Shown here: in pieces, positions 7,753 to 9,478 of the stretch
Position numbering within the stretch: the first letter of the stretch is position 1
Layout: every line of letters begins with the position of its first letter
NCBI GenBank assembly: GCA_005774595.1
Contig: VAUM01000047.1
Location: forward strand, 1-9,478
From: Actinomycetota bacterium
GTDB lineage: Bacteria > Actinomycetota > Coriobacteriia > Anaerosomatales > D1FN1-002
Length of the DNA: 9,478 bases
Direction: 5' to 3'
The notes under the pieces: generated by a model
Database searches by the model: none
Seen by the model: only the letters and a program-made list of their open reading frames with translations
Told to the model about the DNA's origin: nothing
Made by a program: the position numbers and the translations under genes

Positions 7753-7758
7753 GACGCC

Positions 7759-7950
7759 TCACCAGCTGAATACTGTCGTGCCCCATCGGTGCGTGACGGC
7801 GGCTCCCGGCGAACCACGAACAGGGCCTCCCGCACCGGCGCGAGACAGCAGACCGATCCTATCCGCACCCCGCTGTCGAGGACGCCTCCCGGCGTCTCCC
7901 GCGTTGCGCCGCCGTCGTGTCATGGACCCGATCTCGAGGACGTAGCAGGC
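7759..7950 (+). ncRNA. Structured 5' leader, candidate riboswitch (possibly c-di-AMP ydaO/yuaA-like)
   Basis: No gene fits here: open frames give Arg/Pro/Ser-rich products and the signal peptide starts only at 7951. The leader has several exact inverted repeats: CGGTGCG 7787-7793 with CGCACCG 7831-7837; ATCGGT 7785-7790 with ACCGAT 7852-7857, which excludes the first pair; GACAGC 7844-7849 with GCTGTC 7872-7877; and a tight hairpin GACGCC-tccc-GGCGTC at 7881-7896. Short stretches resemble the ydaO class, namely GCTGAATAC (7765-7773), GGCGAACC (7808-7815) and TCCGCACCC (7862-7870). That class often precedes cell-wall hydrolase genes in Actinobacteria. The usual CAGCTAAC segment after the last motif is not visible, so class membership is tentative; that the leader is structured is better supported. 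Confidence 0.45.
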
Positions 7951-8601
7951 TTGAGTATCAGCAACAGGACCGCCCGCGTCATCGCCGTCGCCGCGGCGGC
8001 AGGCGGGCTGCTCTCCCTGACGGCCGCCGCCTTCGCGGCGAGCGGCGCGTCCAACGCGCCGGAGCGTGTCGCCGTGAAGGGCTCGCTGGGCCTGGGCGCA
8101 GTGCGCACCGCACCGCCGTTCTCGCTCACCGCCTCCGAGAAGTTCAGCGTCTGCGAGCAGCTGCCCGGCAGGCGTGTCGCCGCGATGACGTTGGTGCGCG
8201 AGCGCGCGATGACCGTCGTGCCCGCCGCGAAGCCGGCGCCGAAGCGCACCGTGACGGTGGCGTCACGCAAGGCCGCCGCCCCCCGCAAGCCCGCGCCCAA
8301 GCCGGCGCCGGTGGCGGCCGGCGAGTGGCGCACCTCGCGAGTGACCTGGTACGGCCCCGGCTTCTACGGCAACACGATGGCCGGCGGCGGCGTGCTCACG
8401 CCTTCGAGCATGGTCGTCGCGCACCGCACGATGAAGTTCGGCACCAAGATCCAGTTCTCGTACCGCGGCAAGACGACGGTGGCCGTCGTGCAGGACCGCG
8501 GCCCGTACAACTACTCCTACGAGTTCGACCTCGGTCCCGGCACGGCGCAGGCGCTCGGGTTCAGCGGCTCGGGCAACGTGCAGTGGAGGATCGTGAAGTG
8601 A
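7951..8601 (+). CDS. Secreted RlpA-like double-psi beta-barrel (3D-type) cell-wall protein
   Basis: This 216-residue exported protein starts with NRTARVIAVAAAAGGLL, a basic end plus hydrophobic core, and a likely signal peptidase site after AFA at about residue 29. A low-complexity Lys/Ala/Pro linker (about 95-125) precedes a C-terminal RlpA-like barrel at 130-215. There WYGPGFYGN, AHRTMKFGTK (H158), DRGP (182-185) and FDLG (D193) match the family pattern, ending ALGF...VQWRIVK. RlpA-type domains act on or bind peptidoglycan; Pseudomonas RlpA is a lytic transglycosylase. No SPOR domain is present, unlike many proteobacterial RlpA proteins. TTG 7951 is chosen because GAGGA (7936-7940) lies ten bases upstream and the signal peptide begins there; longer in-frame readings would cross the structured leader. 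Enzymatic activity is inferred, the domain call is firm. Confidence 0.88.
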   Translation: MSISNRTARVIAVAAAAGGLLSLTAAAFAASGASNAPERVAVKGSLGLGAVRTAPPFSLTASEKFSVCEQLPGRRVAAMTLVRERAMTVVPAAKPAPKRTVTVASRKAAAPRKPAPKPAPVAAGEWRTSRVTWYGPGFYGNTMAGGGVLTPSSMVVAHRTMKFGTKIQFSYRGKTTVAVVQDRGPYNYSYEFDLGPGTAQALGFSGSGNVQWRIVK

Positions 8602-8632
8602 CGAAGGGCCGCCCGCGTGGCGGCCCTCGTCA
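8599..8632 (+). terminator. Hairpin terminator overlapping the rlpA-like stop codon
   Basis: AGGGCCGCC (8605-8613) and GGCGGCCCT (8619-8627) form nine perfect pairs around a CGCGT loop. TGACG (8599-8603) pairs with CGTCA (8628-8632) past one unpaired A, giving 14 pairs in all. No T run follows, as is common for high-GC actinobacterial terminators. The TGA stop is the first part of the stem. Confidence 0.75.
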
Positions 8633-8794
8633 TGACCCCCGTGAAGCGGCGGGCCGGTTGCGGAGAGGCGCAGCCGGCCCGTTGTCTCGTCCGGGGCGTC
8701 GCGGTGCCGCCGCGCCGTGCGCCCGTTCGGGTATCTTGTGTGGTGGTGCGGCCCGCTGCGGGCACGCACGTCGCCGGGAGGGACTCGAGGACAG

Positions 8795-9145
8795 ATGGCC
8801 GACGCGGACAGCGTGAAGGGCGATCGCCCGCCCACCGCCTACGAGCAGATCGTCGAGCAGGCGGCCGACCTGCTGCAGATGGGCTCCGACTGGCTGCGGC
8901 AGGAGGCCGAGAGCACCGTCCGCGAGAAGGTCGTGCTCCCGCTCCAGCGCCTCGGCCTGACCGTGGCGGCCGCGGCCACCGCGGGGACGCTGTTCGTCAT
9001 GGGCGTGCTGCTCGTGCTCATCGGCCTGCTGGTGTTCCTCGGCAGGATCATCGGGTGGGACGTGACGCTGTGGATCCTCGGCGCGGTGCTGATCGTGGGC
9101 TCCGGTATCGTGCTGGGCGTGATGTACGGGAAGGTGCAGCGATGA
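8795..9145 (+). CDS. Small two-helix membrane protein (holin-like / DUF1469-like topology)
   Basis: This 116-residue protein has an amphipathic N-terminal helix (AYEQIVEQAADLLQMGSDWL, then charged residues to about 46), followed by two hydrophobic helices (about 55-83 and 91-111) in a hairpin with a short GRIIGWDVT turn and a basic end. The topology resembles the 'phage holin family' DUF1469-type proteins of actinobacteria, which are mostly chromosomal and not phage lysis genes, but I see no diagnostic motif. ATG 8795 is preferred over a start at 8717: GAGG (8787-8790) and GGGAGGGA (8776-8783) lie just upstream and the preceding codons look non-coding. A weak TATCTT at 8732-8737 could be its -10. 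Its stop overlaps the next ATG in an ATGA, so the two genes are one unit. Function unknown; perhaps envelope-associated. Confidence 0.78.
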   Translation: MADADSVKGDRPPTAYEQIVEQAADLLQMGSDWLRQEAESTVREKVVLPLQRLGLTVAAAATAGTLFVMGVLLVLIGLLVFLGRIIGWDVTLWILGAVLIVGSGIVLGVMYGKVQR

Positions 9146-9405
9146 GCGCGGAGATGGTGACCCCCCCGTCGGGCAAGGCCTCGTCCGAGCGGCCGCTGAC
9201 CGTCGATGACCTGAAGCACCAGGCGCTGCGCATCCGCGACACCGCCGAGGCGGGCGTGCGCGAGCAGCTCGAGGGCAAGGCCGTCCGCAACGCGGCGATC
9301 GTCGCGGGCGTGGTGCTGTTCGCCCTCGGGATGGCGTACTTCATGGGCTCGCGCCGCGCGCCCGTCTGCCCCGAGCCCCCGTACCCGCCGGTCCCGTACC
9401 GCTAG
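9142..9405 (+). CDS. Small single-helix membrane protein with Pro-rich tail
   Basis: This 87-residue protein is translationally coupled to the preceding gene (ATGA overlap) with GGGAAGG at 9128-9134, seven bases upstream of its ATG. A polar, charged N-terminal half (LTVDDLKHQALRIRDTAEAG, about 19-38) is predicted helical. One transmembrane helix lies at about 51-69 (AAIVAGVVLFALGMAYFMG), and the short tail has a Cys and a PPYPPVPYR ending. The arrangement resembles small actinobacterial anchor proteins that accompany a holin-like partner, but no family is recognised. A run of seven C (9161-9167) near the start is a possible slippage or sequencing weak point; the reading frame is intact here. 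Confidence 0.75.
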   Translation: MSAEMVTPPSGKASSERPLTVDDLKHQALRIRDTAEAGVREQLEGKAVRNAAIVAGVVLFALGMAYFMGSRRAPVCPEPPYPPVPYR

Positions 9406-9418
9406 CGCGTTCGCGCGC

Positions 9419-9478
9419 GTGGGCGCAGCGCTGCTCGGGATCGAGTCCGTCGAGGTCGCGCCCGACCGCGTCGTGGCG
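9419..9478 (+). CDS. Possible N-terminus of a downstream gene (partial)
   Basis: From GTG 9419 an open frame runs to the window end and reads GAALLGIESVEVAPDRVVA after the start. This hydrophobic-then-acidic pattern faintly recalls hotdog-fold thioesterases of the PaaI group, whose N-termini often read LGI.VVEV.PGRVVA, but twenty codons are too few. No ribosome site is visible, so the true start may lie elsewhere, or the frame may be chance in GC-rich DNA. Confidence 0.25.
   Translation, partial: MGAALLGIESVEVAPDRVVA

Noticed and set aside
7789..7950. N-terminal extension of the rlpA-like protein
   Set aside because: The extension would bury the signal peptide behind about 54 Arg/Pro/Ser-rich residues and overlap the structured leader. 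TTG 7951 has a ribosome site and gives a proper signal peptide.
8795..9145. Prophage lysis holin
   Set aside because: The topology is holin-like, but no endolysin, phage structural gene, integrase or attachment site is present; chromosomal holin-like proteins are common in actinobacteria.
9161..9167. Run of seven C as a phase-variable switch
   Set aside because: A single short run in a GC-rich genome with an intact frame is not enough; read-level length variation would be needed.

Overview
The window is about 70% G+C by eye. It carries GTG and TTG starts, 'TANNNT' -10 elements, a UPF0182 membrane protein and a cell-wall RlpA-like protein. This suggests a high-GC actinomycetote. An HD-GYP protein next to a HEAT-repeat protein hints at a deep lineage of the Coriobacteriia/Anaerosomatales kind, but that placement is inference from gene content, not a phylogenetic result.

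Layout. The last few codons of a possible plus-strand gene (1-21) face a minus-strand Maf-type nucleotide pyrophosphatase (52-714). A divergent region (715-862) holds a perfect TATAAT box reading right and an extended -10 reading left that would make the maf transcript leaderless. A tight plus-strand operon follows: a cytoplasmic HEAT-repeat protein (863-3028), an HD-GYP protein whose GTG follows the previous stop codon directly (3029-4894), and a complete UPF0182 seven-helix membrane protein (4912-7659). The first two proteins share an N-terminal domain of about 120-140 residues that is collinear almost residue for residue. This looks like a lineage-specific module joined to two different outputs.

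Next is a non-coding leader of about 190 nt (about 7759-7950) with several mutually exclusive inverted repeats. It precedes a secreted RlpA-like double-psi beta-barrel protein (7951-8601), and its arrangement and some short motifs recall c-di-AMP (ydaO/yuaA) riboswitches. A strong hairpin overlapping the rlpA-like stop codon ends that unit. Two small, translationally coupled membrane protein genes follow (8795-9145 and 9142-9405), and then the possible start of another gene cut by the window edge.

Taken together, the window joins nucleotide-pool housekeeping (maf), a probable cyclic-dinucleotide-related operon (HEAT / HD-GYP / UPF0182) and an envelope unit (rlpA-like plus small membrane proteins). 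I see no mobile elements, CRISPR arrays, tRNA or rRNA. The best candidates for something undescribed are the shared-domain HEAT/HD-GYP pair co-transcribed with UPF0182, and the structured leader of the rlpA-like gene.
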